DNA of 64,000 bases, from NCBI GenBank assembly GCA_964019425.1, contig OZ025852.1:440501-504500 (forward strand). The letters are read 5' to 3'. Made by a program: the position numbers and the translations under genes. Below the pieces are notes generated by a model. The model saw nothing but the letters and a program-made list of their open reading frames with translations. It made no database searches and was not told where the DNA came from. This DNA comes from Flectonema sp. DT1601 (Eukaryota; Euglenozoa; Diplonemea; Diplonemida; Diplonemidae). Below are positions 10,357-20,528 of the stretch, piece by piece (position 1 is the stretch's first letter; each line of letters starts with the position of its first letter).

Positions 10357-13300
10357 ATGTCAGGAGATCAGAATACTGACGAAGAAGGAGTTCAGAATAT
10401 CGAAGAAGAAGATCCAACAATCGGTTTACTTTGCTTAGATGAATTAGCAAAACAAGTATTGCAAAGGAGAACATTAAAAGAAGTTAGTGAAAATGAAAGT
10501 TCAATGGTCGCTGCGGTTCTTATTTCATTGGTTTGCAGTGCTCCACCACCAACTAGGAAATACTCAGCTACGGAGTTACTGCCGTTGGTGAGAGACACAA
10601 AAGAAGACGTTGCATTGATTGTGGAGGTGTCAAAACAAAAACTTGAAGACTACCTGTTGTCCCTGTCAACGCAGCAGATAAAGAAAAGATCTGCAAGTAA
10701 ACTAAAGTACCGTGTTGACCAATCTCTTTGGGAATTCTCAGAGCTGAAAGACATAGGATTATCTAACCAGTCTCTCTCTATCTTATCTGATGAAATCCAC
10801 ATAGGGAAACCTTCAAAAGAACTTTCAATTAGAGAATCCAAAACAGGGCCAGCTAGTCCTCCCAAGGAAAAGAGAATACGTGAAGAGGTGTGTACATTTT
10901 TTTGATTTTGCTAATCTTCCACACTAACAACGTCGCATCAACCTTCGGTATCTTCGTCTGGCCGGCCACGTTGCCAACCAAGTGCTGCACGCAAAAAGCA
11001 TGGTGCAACACGACTCCGTGAAGGGAGGTGTCGGACTCCAACCTCTTCTGCCTGTCGGAAATCAAGACGAACCTTTTTAGTCGGTCGCCAAAATGGTTCT
11101 TCAGGTGAGTGTGGTGGTATGCCCATCCCTCGTGGTTTTCGACCGCTCCAACCGAGTAGGCTAAAGGCATAACATGCCTTTCGGTGTCGATCCCCACGGT
11201 GATGAACAGGCACCCACCAAACGGACCCGTCAGACTGCATGCATCGCTGCAGATCACAGGTGCCAGGTGCTCAGCTATTTCTGGCTTCACAAAGGACCAG
11301 AACACCCATCTCTCTTCTCGATGTTCCAGTACATCTGTTGCGCTGTTGGAGGTCGGTGAGGTACGGTGCTATCAGGCCGTACTGCTCGCCCATCAACCCG
11401 TGGACCTTCTCCTTGGCTTTCTCCAGCCCTCTCTCCAACGTCTTTTTTGGGACCGCAACGTCGCGGAATGACTCATCAATCGCCGCTTGTTGTGGTCCGT
11501 GGTCAAATTGACTGGCTACTTCTCCTCCAGAATACTGGGGTTGTGATTTTGGAATTGCAACAATTGTAGTACTCGGCTTGATTGCCGCGTTGAGCTTAAT
11601 GCTGACTCTGATATTACAATCAGGGTGGACTCGGAGTCCAAAACAGCTCTTGAACCTGCACATGTAGAACTGATGCAGCCGCCTCGCTTCCCCAGGTGCG
11701 CAAGTGTGACTCTCCACCTTGGTCACGAGGCACTCCCCCTCCACCACCTTCACCGTCCATCTACACTTATCGTTTGGACAGGCGAGGGTGAGGTACTTTC
11801 CCTTAATATTTCGGCTGATGGTCAATTTTTCGGGTCAAGTTCGAGTCCTGGTGGATAACTTTTTTTCGTAGGGAGTTGGCGATTTCGAAATAATTAAAAA
11901 AAAAAAAACTTTAAAACAGGAACCAACGTCTCCAAAGAAGAGATTGCAGCCAGAAAAAGTAAGAACACCTCAATCGAATAAAAAAGATAAGAAACAAGGA
12001 GGAATCTCTGGAATGAAATCAATGCTTTCCAGATTCGTTGTAAAAAAGAAAATTGAACCAAAGGCTGGAGAAGAGCGATTTTGGTGGCCATACGCAATAA
12101 AAAGCGACGCAGCATACTGCGTGCAGGATATGGATTTTATTACAAACAAACGTAATGACGATGACGATGATGATGATGATGATGACGATGGTAAAGAGAG
12201 TGATTATCGATTTCAACTTGATCATGGTAAAGTTAAAACTATAAAACTAACAACACCAAATCTTTCTTTAGCATCTCAGGATGATGAACTGAACTTCACC
12301 GACCTTCTAACATCAATCACAACATCAATAAACGAACATTCAGTTAATATGTTTCATCCTTTAGTCACAAGAGGAGGTCCTCCTGTTGAACTCATCGCTT
12401 GTAGAGATTTGATAAACGAAGGAGTTCAGTTTGTTGGATCTGCAACAGACCCAACAACTAAAATGGCAGCAGTATGGTCATTAAATAAAGAAATGCCACG
12501 TGACGATGATGAAATTGACTACGAAGAGACATACAGTGATATGGGTGACGATGAATCATGCAGCGGATCTTCAATTGGAAATGAAGAAGAATCTCTGGCT
12601 GAATCAGCATCAGGCGACTCTGATTTAATAGAAAGCGAATCTGATGTTGATGAGGAAGGTCAGTTTTCTTCTCACATTTCAACAAACGCCATAACAATTT
12701 CAGGTCCAGCGAGATCCACTCCAGTCAAGTCGATCGTGAGCATCGCAGATGAAAGCACTGAACGGTTGGTACCGTCATTTTGTAATACCGCTTTATCAAA
12801 AATTATTAAACTCCCAATTCACGACTACGGATTCTTTACTTATGCTGACTGGATGAGCAACCATTGCAAGAGATGCTCTGCCATACCTGACCATATTTCA
12901 ATGAGTGAGCCGGTCTTTTTTGAGACCCCTGAAACAGTTCATTCATCGGGTCTCAAGGAATTAACAAAACAACGAGGAGTGTGGGACACAACAAGTACAT
13001 CAGAGTTTGTTAAAATCGTCCAATATTCATCTTATAATGCTCCTTATTTAATTGAGTCTTTTAGAGAGAGGTTTCCGTCGTTTACGAAGTCTGCTGTAAA
13101 TAATAAGTTAAGAGAAATCTCTCATCGAGAGAACAAGTGCTGGATTGTCAGACCACATCTTATAAACCACCTCGGGTTGACTGACGAACTTAAAGACCGA
13201 AAACCACTTGAACCGGAACCCACGACTATCAAAAGACAAAAAAAAGAAACTAAAAGAATTTCTGGCAAGAAGGCACCGAGAAGTAAAGTTTCAACCAGAT

Positions 13301-13410
13301 CTCAGTCAATTCTAGCGAGAGCTGAGAAACGAGCAGCAGGGAAGAAAAAAGAAACAGAAAGCAGCAGTAGCAGCAGCACCAGCAGCAGCAGTGAGAGTGA
13401 TTCGAGTTAA
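10357..13410 (+). CDS. CAF-1 large-subunit-like chromatin assembly protein, 2 exons, 673 aa
   Basis: I join exon 1 (10357-10887) to exon 2 (11920-13410) in phase 0. The donor is GTGTGT and the acceptor TTAAAACAG. Evidence for CAF-1 p150/CHAF1A is the layout of the second half: a long acidic stretch with an Asp run at 12157-12190 and many Glu/Asp/Ser blocks after it, followed by a C-terminal domain ending APYLIESFRERFP...NKLREISHR...CWIVRP. That resembles the winged-helix domain of CAF-1 large subunits (fP.isk.ai..kirEia...W.Vk). The tail is Lys/Arg-rich and ends in a Ser run. CAF-1 deposits H3-H4 at replication forks with PCNA. The KER region and a PIP box are not obvious. The 1032-base intron is unusually long because it holds a Mutator-like transposon fragment. 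Confidence 0.6.
10905..11850 (-). mobile_element. Truncated Mutator-like (MULE) DNA transposon inside an intron
   Basis: The minus strand encodes pieces of a MULE transposase. 11825-11271 gives a 184-residue frame with a MuDR-type zinc motif (CPNDKCRW...V...H.C). 11305-10853 gives a frame with the DDE core: CSDACSLTGPFGG..FITVGID, then PLAYSVGAVENHEGW, then FVLISDRQKRL, then CVQHLVGNV. Two acidic residues (SDAC and ISDR) and the C-x-x-H motif are visible. The part that would hold the third acidic residue is missing and the frames are offset, so it is defective. The segment is clearly more GC-rich than its surroundings, with codon use unlike the host genes. Without it the intron would be about 70-90 bases. 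I could not find clear terminal inverted repeats or target-site duplications. Confidence 0.75.
12157..12192 (+). repeat. GAY triplet run encoding poly-Asp
   Basis: A run of about 12 GAC/GAT codons encodes consecutive aspartates inside the acidic part of the CAF-1-like protein. Mixed use of the two Asp codons suggests that the acidic run is kept by selection on protein charge and not only by recent slippage. Confidence 0.8.
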
Positions 13411-13709
13411 TGTACGTTAAGTAGTTCTTGTAGCCAAATGCCTAACAAGCATTTGGAAGTTATCTTTGTCAGCAGTCTGAATTGGTGTTCATTAATGCCG
13501 TCCCCCCTGCTATAGATGAATTTATCGAGTGTTTTATTATAAAAAAAAAAATAAAAAAAATACCATTATTTCAAATTCACCAGGTGTCAACTACGAGCTA
13601 TCTATATAGTATGGTATGGTATGGTGTGATGATAAATCTCGTTTATCTGAGAAAATCCTTTTCTGAGTACATCTTCTTATTATAATTAAATCTTACGATA
13701 GAAACACAA

Positions 13710-14999
13710 ATGAAAGTTGCAATAGTCGGAGGAGGTGCAGCAGGTTTATCTGCTTGCCGTCACTTAGTTGAAGCTGGTCACCATCCCACAATATTCGATA
13801 TCACTGACGGGATTGGTGGGATGTGGATGGGAAAATCAGCTGCGATCCCCACCTTATACGAAAGCTTAGTCACAAACTTGCCTCACCAGGCAATGCAGTT
13901 TCATGAGCTTCCGTTTGATGAAAGCAGCGCGCCGTCTTCTTATCGAAGAGGAGACGACATGCTTTCATATTTAAAAAAATACGCAACAAAATACGATATT
14001 AAAAGACACACGCGAACATCAACAAAGGTGCTGTCAGCTGGTTATGTTGAACAAAGTTCGAAGTGGAAAGTTAAAACTGTAGACGTGAACACAAATAATT
14101 ACCAAACAACCGTATTTGATGCTGTGGTAGTGGCTAATGGTCACTACAGTGAACCGTTCATACCGCAGATAAAAGGACTTCAGGAATGGCTTGAAAATAA
14201 TAAAGGAAACCTAATCCACTCACATCAGTACAGAGAACCCTCTCCTTACAAAGGAAAAACAGTTCTCATAGCTGGAGCGAGTTTTTCTGGTAATGATATA
14301 ACTGAAAGTATTCACAAGGTTGCAAAACAAGTAATTATCAGTGATCTTCGTCATTCGGGAGTCGTATCAAAGACAAACAGAGTTTTAATACCGGCCAAAA
14401 AGACATACATTTCTCTGAGTGGTCATATCATAAACGATGGCGTAACGATCTCTGAACACCCAGTCACAGATATAATTCTTGCTTCGGGATACAAATACAG
14501 CTTTCCATTCCTCGACCTTCCCAGTCTCGGGATTGGCGTTACAAGGATGGGTAAATTTGTATCGGGGTTAGATTCCTTTCAGTTATTTCCAACGAAATTG
14601 GAAGTTAAAGATTCAATTTGCTTCATGGGACTGCAAACAGCTATCGTTCCGTTTCCTCTCTTTGAGTCTCAGGCAAGATACATAGCTGCTGTGTTTTCTG
14701 GTACAGCAAATCTTGTGAACGTTCCCACTAAGGAATATAGCGTTGCTCCAAATACTCATATTCTTGGACCTAATCAGTGGAGTTATGTGTTGGATTTGGA
14801 TAACCGTTCTCACCACAAAAGTGATAAAAACACTCGTCGTGTTCATACCGTTAAAGAAATTTTTGAAGAAACTGTCAGTTCAGCCCAACGTTTATCGACA
14901 TTCCTTGGCGATCGTAGCGAGTACAGAAATGCTGTTTTTACTGTTGACTGGGAAACAGGAAAATGGAATGTCGAATACAAGACTCTAGCTAAGTTGTAA
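13710..14999 (+). CDS. Flavin-containing monooxygenase, 429 aa
   Basis: This single-exon gene encodes an FMO-class flavoprotein that would oxygenate soft nucleophiles (N or S) using FAD, NADPH and O2. The N-terminus has the FAD-binding dinucleotide fold (MKVAIVGGGAAGLSACRHL, GxGxxG at residues 7-12). A second dinucleotide site for NADPH is at residues 186-195 (VLIAGASFSGND). The FMO-identifying region before it reads LIHSHQYREP, a variant of F-x-G-x3-H-x3-Y. A late ILASGYKYSFPFL matches the FATGY-type motif. The length is close to plant and fungal FMOs, and there is no C-terminal membrane anchor. The CAP/EGF array starts directly downstream. A collapsed copy of this gene sits in the array at 20393-20475, so the gene was duplicated together with the first CAP gene. 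Confidence 0.85.
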   Translation: MKVAIVGGGAAGLSACRHLVEAGHHPTIFDITDGIGGMWMGKSAAIPTLYESLVTNLPHQAMQFHELPFDESSAPSSYRRGDDMLSYLKKYATKYDIKRHTRTSTKVLSAGYVEQSSKWKVKTVDVNTNNYQTTVFDAVVVANGHYSEPFIPQIKGLQEWLENNKGNLIHSHQYREPSPYKGKTVLIAGASFSGNDITESIHKVAKQVIISDLRHSGVVSKTNRVLIPAKKTYISLSGHIINDGVTISEHPVTDIILASGYKYSFPFLDLPSLGIGVTRMGKFVSGLDSFQLFPTKLEVKDSICFMGLQTAIVPFPLFESQARYIAAVFSGTANLVNVPTKEYSVAPNTHILGPNQWSYVLDLDNRSHHKSDKNTRRVHTVKEIFEETVSSAQRLSTFLGDRSEYRNAVFTVDWETGKWNVEYKTLAKL

Positions 15000-15243
15000 T
15001 TCATTGTATTTGTTTTCTCCCTCATGACGTTATTACGAAATATTCCCACTAACGATCATTATTAACGATCGAGGTTTGTTGCTTTGTTCTACTGCAGACG
15101 ATACCTTTATCTTGATACGTAGATTTCCACCCTTTAGTGAGATATGATATGTCTGAGTGGTGTGTAGGTTGTTTTGAGTATTACTTGTGAGTATCTTTTA
15201 TTCTTCTCTTCAGAAATTTTAATCAAAAAGACACATAATAAAT

Positions 15244-17205
15244 ATGCAGTGGTCACGCCTTTCTGCCCTCGTTGGGACAGTTCTGTTGTCGGACGTTGCT
15301 CTCGCTGGTCAATGTGATTCCAAGCAACCAGTTTGCGTTGGTAATGGACCAGTTTGCAATGACAACTGTGATGGAGGGTACTCATGCGCCAGCATGGCGA
15401 AGTCTTACAGCTGTCAGGAGTTAGCGACCTTCAGCAACTGCAACGCCGGGAAATGCGATTGCACTTGTCCTCCTGGTGCACCAGTACCAGCGCCAACGCA
15501 GCCGAAGCAGGGACAATGCAGCGGGAAAACATCTTCCCCATGTTACGCCCCACTGGCGACGTGGCAGAAGGATGCAATCATTGCCAGACACAATGAGATT
15601 CGTTCGAAGCACGGAGCTTGTCCTCTTGTTTACGATCAGGCGATCGCTGACTACTCTTTGAGCAGCAGCGGGTTCAAGAAAACTTGCAGCTACAAGTCGC
15701 TCACTCACAATAGCCCACCTGAGTACGCAGGAGGAAGACTCGGAGAGAACTTGGCGTACGTTGGAGGAAAAACTGACATGCACAACTGGGATGTCAACGC
15801 GGGTACCGAGATGTGGTACTGTGGTGAGGAAGGTTGTTGGGACTACGGTGGTTCCCGTTCGAATGGAGCTACTGGACACATGACTCAATTGGTTTGGAAG
15901 AAGACGACGAAGTTCGGATGTGGTTTGTGCCACGTTACGAGCGGACAGCTCTTGAACGTGTACTTGATTTGTAACTACGAAGTGGCTGGAAACTGGGGAA
16001 AGATGGGACCAGGACACGACTACGAGGAGAACATTGGAAGGTATGGTGAGACTCCAACCGGCTGTGTGAACTCACCACCTGCGAACAACGAATGTGACGC
16101 CACTCCATGTCCATCAGGTCAGACCTGTGCCGACCCTGACACCGCCAACGACAACGACTTCACATGTACTTGCGACAATACCCCTTCGATTGTTGCAACT
16201 GGAGGAGCAGCAACCTGCACAACACCAACACAGAAACCTACAGATAAACCTACACCGAAGCCTACACCGAAGCCTACACCGAAGCCAACACAGGATCCTA
16301 ACACCAACGAAAACGAGTGTGACAAGAACCCGTGTGATGCTGCTCAAAGCCAGACTTGCAATGATCCATCACAAACTACTGCTGGCGATTTCGTTTGCAC
16401 CTGTCCTAACGGAGCAACTGTCACTGGAGGACCTGTTGTTAAATGTGAAGTAAATGAGTGTGATAACAAGCCTTGTGGTATGGGACAGGACTGCAGTGAT
16501 CCAAACATGGCAGCAAACATGCTTTTGGACTTCGTGTGCACCTGCAAAAACAATGATGCGATGATGACAGGTAAGCCTGCTGACTGTACACCGGTATGTT
16601 AGTCACTCCGTGTATCTATTGTTGTACTGTAAATAAAATGTACCAAATAACTTAAACTAAAATAGGCTTCCACACACGTGCCATCCACGCAGTCACCTCC
16701 GGGAAGCACTGCTACTCCAGTTCCAGGCACCCCTGCTCCAACTCAGCCAAATGTATGATACGTTCAATTTAGTAGAAGTTCTGTATTTATAAATACTTTA
16801 TCTGTACAATAACATAACCAAAACAGGATACACCAGTTCCAACTACTATGGCCCCACCAGGAAGTAAGGCTACTCCTGTTCCTGACACTATTGCACCAGG
16901 TACTACATTGGTATGATTGTCTCTTGTAGAAAAGTTGAAAAACCATTTTGTCCTCGTGTTTATTTTTATGTTAACAATAACAGGGTTCCACCGAAGAAAA
17001 GAAGACCAGTGACGATGACAGCAGCAACTGGTGGGTGTGGTTGTTGGTTGCAATTGCTGCTCTTCTTGCGATCATCGGAGCGATTGCCGCCTTCATTATG
17101 ATGAAGAGAAAGAGTGAAAGTGTATCGTTTCAGAAATACATTGCTCGTTCCGAGCCAGGTAATGGAGGAAACCAGCCTCTAAACGACAATAGTGCAAGTC
17201 TGTAG
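15244..17205 (+). CDS. CAP-domain surface protein with 3 EGF-like repeats, array copy 1, 580 aa
   Basis: Four exons: 15244-16593, 16666-16752, 16827-16910 and 16984-17205. All introns are phase 0, with GTATGT/GTATGA donors and ATAG or ACAG acceptors. A signal peptide (about 1-21, cleavage after VALA) precedes a Cys-rich segment (to about residue 78) and a CAP/SCP domain (about 105-265). The CAP signatures are RHNEIR, GRLGENLAY, GHMTQLVW and YLICNYEVAGNW. Then follow one EGF-like repeat, a Lys-Pro-Thr linker, two more EGF-like repeats (C-x4-C-x(5-7)-C-x(n)-C-x-C-x(n)-C), a Pro/Thr-rich stalk spread over exons 2-3, one membrane helix and a 30-residue tail with SVSFQKYIAR. The product is a type I plasma-membrane protein. 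CAP proteins bind sterols or lipids, or act in immunity or adhesion; the role here is unknown. Confidence 0.9.
16245..16292 (+). repeat. 12-base minisatellite encoding Lys-Pro-Thr-Pro
   Basis: Tandem units of the type CCTACACCGAAG encode KPTP repeats in the linker between EGF-like repeats 1 and 2. Array copy 2 has fewer units (near 21541-21560) and an extra ACACCAACA stretch just before them. The difference is a length polymorphism between paralogues. Confidence 0.8.
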
Positions 17206-17846
17206 TCAGTTACTTGTAATTGAATTAACAAACAGTGAAGCATTCAACACTCACAAGGGTGTGAATAAATAGAAAAGTAACTCTGATGTCTTTTAATTGC
17301 AATTAGCCAGCTGCCAACCCCCCCCCAAAAAAAAAAAATATATATTAGTTAATTGCGTGTATCACTTACAACAATTAAATTCCCAATTTCCCTAATGTCA
17401 AAGTTTTCTTTCTCTGACTAGATCTGAGTGAAACAGTTGAAGTCTCAAGGTACCGTAATGCTTCCCTAATAAGGTTCCATTTCTGCCTTGCGGTTAGGTG
17501 CTTTGCTTTCTATCTTAACAGTTTTCCCCCACAGAGAGGGCGATTGGTTTCGTCTTCGTTTTTGATATGTCGGTATGATTTAATTTAATTTAATTTAATT
17601 TATTTTATTTTTTTTTTTTGAAAACCCTCTCGCTTTCCTATTGTGCTGCATCTGTTGTTCGATTCCCTCCCTTACTTCCCGATTTTCCTTACAAGTGGTG
17701 TTTTTTAGGCTATATAACTGGGACAGTATCCATTTCTCTGGATGATGCCGAAAAGTTTATCACAAAATAAGATGACTACGTTCAATGGATGCAGTGAGTT
17801 CTGTTTGTTTCGTTTTTTTAATTTCCCCCTCTCAATTTTTACTATG

Positions 17847-18108
17847 TAGTGCGCTACGAAACTAGTATTCAACATGTCAGTTAACTTTGATACAAAGTAC
17901 ATATTATTATACGTCTGCTCAAATAGTTAGCTTCTTATTTTCACTAGTAGTGCGCTACAAATTAGAGACTATAATTACCTTTAGGCGCCGTCTCGCAAAT
18001 TACTAATGTCTTGTGTTAGTTGACTTCTTTGATACGAATACATATATTATTATACCGTATGCTCAAGCAAGTTAAGCTTTCCCTATTTTCAATTGTAGTG
18101 TGCTACAA
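17847..18108 (+). repeat. Degenerate local tandem repeat
   Basis: The motif TAGTGYGCTACRAA occurs at 17847, 17948 and 18096. The intervening units share TTAGTTGACTT/TTAACTTTGATAC, TACATAT-TATTATA and GCTCAA blocks. The repeat is absent from the matching part of the spacer after copy 2, so it arose or was lost after the duplication. Confidence 0.55.
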
Positions 18109-18109
18109 A

Positions 18110-18218
<109 letters not shown>

Positions 18219-18360
18219 AAGTAAAAAAAAAAAAACAGTAATTTAAAAAAAAGAAATTACGAAAACACAATCAAAAAAAAAACGTAGTAACAACACGATG
18301 GTTACTTTAAAAAAAAAAAAAAAAAAGGCTCACCATAGTCACTGTTTCTTTAACAGATAG

Positions 18361-18410
18361 TTAAATTATCGTTTTACGTTATGATACAATACAGTTTGTA
18401 TTTTACAAAT
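18361..18410 (+). repeat. Dispersed repeat B, copy 1
   Basis: TTAAATTATCGTT followed by ATGATACAATAC and TTTGTATTTTAC is found again at 50130-50190. The half GATACAATAC can pair with GTATTTTAC-like sequence, so a weak hairpin is possible. No coding capacity. Confidence 0.6.
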
Positions 18411-18604
18411 TCAAACAAATTTATCTCCTGTTTCTTTTCTTTTTTTTTTTTTTTTAAAGATTTCTTTCCTCAAGGATGATGTAAAAACAATGAAAACACA
18501 CAACAAGAACAAGACGACACGGAAAATGAAAAAAGAAAATTAAAGAAAGAACTGATGTGTTCCAATTCTCCTGTTCCTTTCCACGTCTCAATTTTGTCAA
18601 AGTT

Positions 18605-19030
18605 CTTACTCATCCCGCGTTAGCAACAGGAGTGCTATGCTGATATTTTTGGCGAAATTCTTTTATTTCTCAAAAGTCATAGAATCTGCAAGGTGTGGAG
18701 TCTTTTGGCACTTCAGCAAACTACTACTACTTTATAGTTCTCTGTTGTTAGCCAACCACCCCATTCCCCTTTTCCCCCAATTTAAATACATACATACAAA
18801 CCGACATACCGTTATGTGTCCTTTTTGAAGGAAGTTCCCCTTTTAAAAATTGGGCAACGATTTATTATTTAATTTAGTTAGTCTTTGTAGATTAGTACAA
18901 CCTGTGGCCGATCAATGTTTGGAGAGTGTGTGGGGGCTTCGTTGAGGAATGTCTGTTACCCGTCTACAGCATTACTAGAATGTAGTGAGATCCCTCTCGT
19001 TATCTATTCCTGTCTCGGTGCACCAAGATC
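18605..19030. other. Conserved spacer block with hairpin, copy 1
   Basis: About 425 bases are nearly identical to 24078-24500 in the next spacer, while the surrounding spacer DNA has diverged and been rearranged. Near its end (18943-18997) two arms flank an inner CTACA...TGTAG stem. The outer stem is imperfect here and perfect in copy 2. The block could be a structured RNA, a regulatory element, or a tract homogenised by gene conversion. Confidence 0.5.
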
Positions 19031-19076
19031 ACGATCTAGTTTTCGTCGCTAGATTTTTTAGGTGAGCCTTTTATTC

Positions 19077-19111
<35 letters not shown>

Positions 19112-20392
19112 TCTTTCTTTGTCCTCTTTTAAAGTGAAAATTTTGAAAAAAAAAGAAAAAAAAAAAGTCTTGAAAAGAAACAAACAAACGAAAAAAAAAA
19201 AAAAAAAAAAAAAAAATAAGACGAGCTAAAATCATTTTCGAGTCACATACGCTTCGGCAGTTAGGCGTAAGGATACAAGTTATTATTTTTTTTTTTTTTA
19301 AATTTTTTTCTTCTTTTCTTTGGCTTTTGTCGACTGAAATTTTGAAATTGTTAAAAAAGAAAACAAAAAAACAAAAAAAAAAAACAAACAGTATAAACCA
19401 AAATCAACATATCAGTTTTCTGAGTTTTTGTCTTTTCGCACAACAAAGCCTCTAGAAATATATAATTGCGTTTTCCATTGCAAGTTGGTAGTCACTTCTC
19501 ACGGTTACTCTCCGTGGAATAACTGCTGTATTCGCCACTACCGACATTTTTGAATAAATGTTGTATTCTTCTTTTTTTTTTTCCCTTACTAAAAAAATAA
19601 ATAAAAAAGAAAATAAACAACAACAATAATAAACATATTATATGATAATTTGTAAAAACACTAAAAGTTGGAATTTCAGAAAGATGATTCCAGTGTCTGA
19701 TTGCTCGATAATTCGCATCCGATTTGCTTATTTGATGATTTGTAATTTATTTTTCCCCTCTCTCTATCTAATTTACTTTTTTCCTCTCTTTTTCCTTCCT
19801 TTTTTTTTTTTTTTTTTTTCTTATTTCCTCAAAAAAAATAAGGTTGCTCTACACTCCCATTTAGTTTTATTTTTTTTCTTGTTGTCTTCACTTTCATTGA
19901 GAGTGAATGAATAAAAAGGGAAGTTTTGTTTGGAAGTAATAACAATTTTGAAAAAAAAAAAAAAAAAAAAAAGTTTCTTGGAAATAGCGAGGTAGGTATT
20001 CCAGTCCCTTATATAAATTTCTTTAAAAAAATAACAGTACAGCGAGTGGAAAAGAAGCTTGCTGGGTGTCCAGAAGGAGAGATTACGATGAGATGAACTC
20101 AGACAACAATTAAAAAAAAAAAAAAAAAAAAATTTACTTTTCGTAAGTCTGTGCCTCCTTCACTGTATCTGTATCGTTATTACGCTGTTCCCCCAAAGCG
20201 AAAGCTTAAAGGTGGGTGTTCCTCTCTCTTATTTTATTTTAAACGGGTCGTCGTAATTTATTATATAGAAATTACTAAGATCATATCGAATGAGAAAAAT
20301 TGGTTACTTCGATTGTTGTTTAATGTTTTAATTTATTTAAACAGATGACAAAAAAAAACAGATTAAAGAACGTCCGCCTCCTACAACCTAAC

Positions 20393-20475
20393 AAATGCGG
20401 GTTGGAGGAGGTGCGGCAGGTTTATCTCAGTTGAAGCTGTTGGTTGGGAAACAGAGTGGAAGTTGTAATCCGTAG
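20393..20475 (+). pseudogene. Collapsed flavin monooxygenase remnant
   Basis: The start matches the first codons of the flavin monooxygenase at 13710 (GGAGGAGGTGC.GCAGGTTTATCT, then GTTGAAGCTG) and then jumps to sequence like its last codons (TTGG..GGGAAACAG). About 1.2 kb of the middle is gone. What remains reads as 26 codons (MRVGGGAAGLS...) and a stop. It sits directly upstream of array copy 2, just as the intact gene sits upstream of copy 1, so the duplicated unit originally included the monooxygenase. Confidence 0.75.
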
Positions 20476-20528
20476 AATTTGTTTATTCTTCTCTTCAGAA
20501 ATTGCAATCAAAAAGACACATAATAAAT

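Noticed and set aside
11830-11855. tRNA-like B box (AGTTCGAGTCCTGG) near the transposon end
   Set aside because: The T-arm does not pair and no A box or acceptor stem is present at the right distance.
18637-18828. 63-codon frame identical in both spacers (twin at 24113-24304)
   Set aside because: Identity extends over the whole 425-base block including non-coding flanks, and the peptide has no recognisable features. The conservation is better explained at DNA or RNA level.
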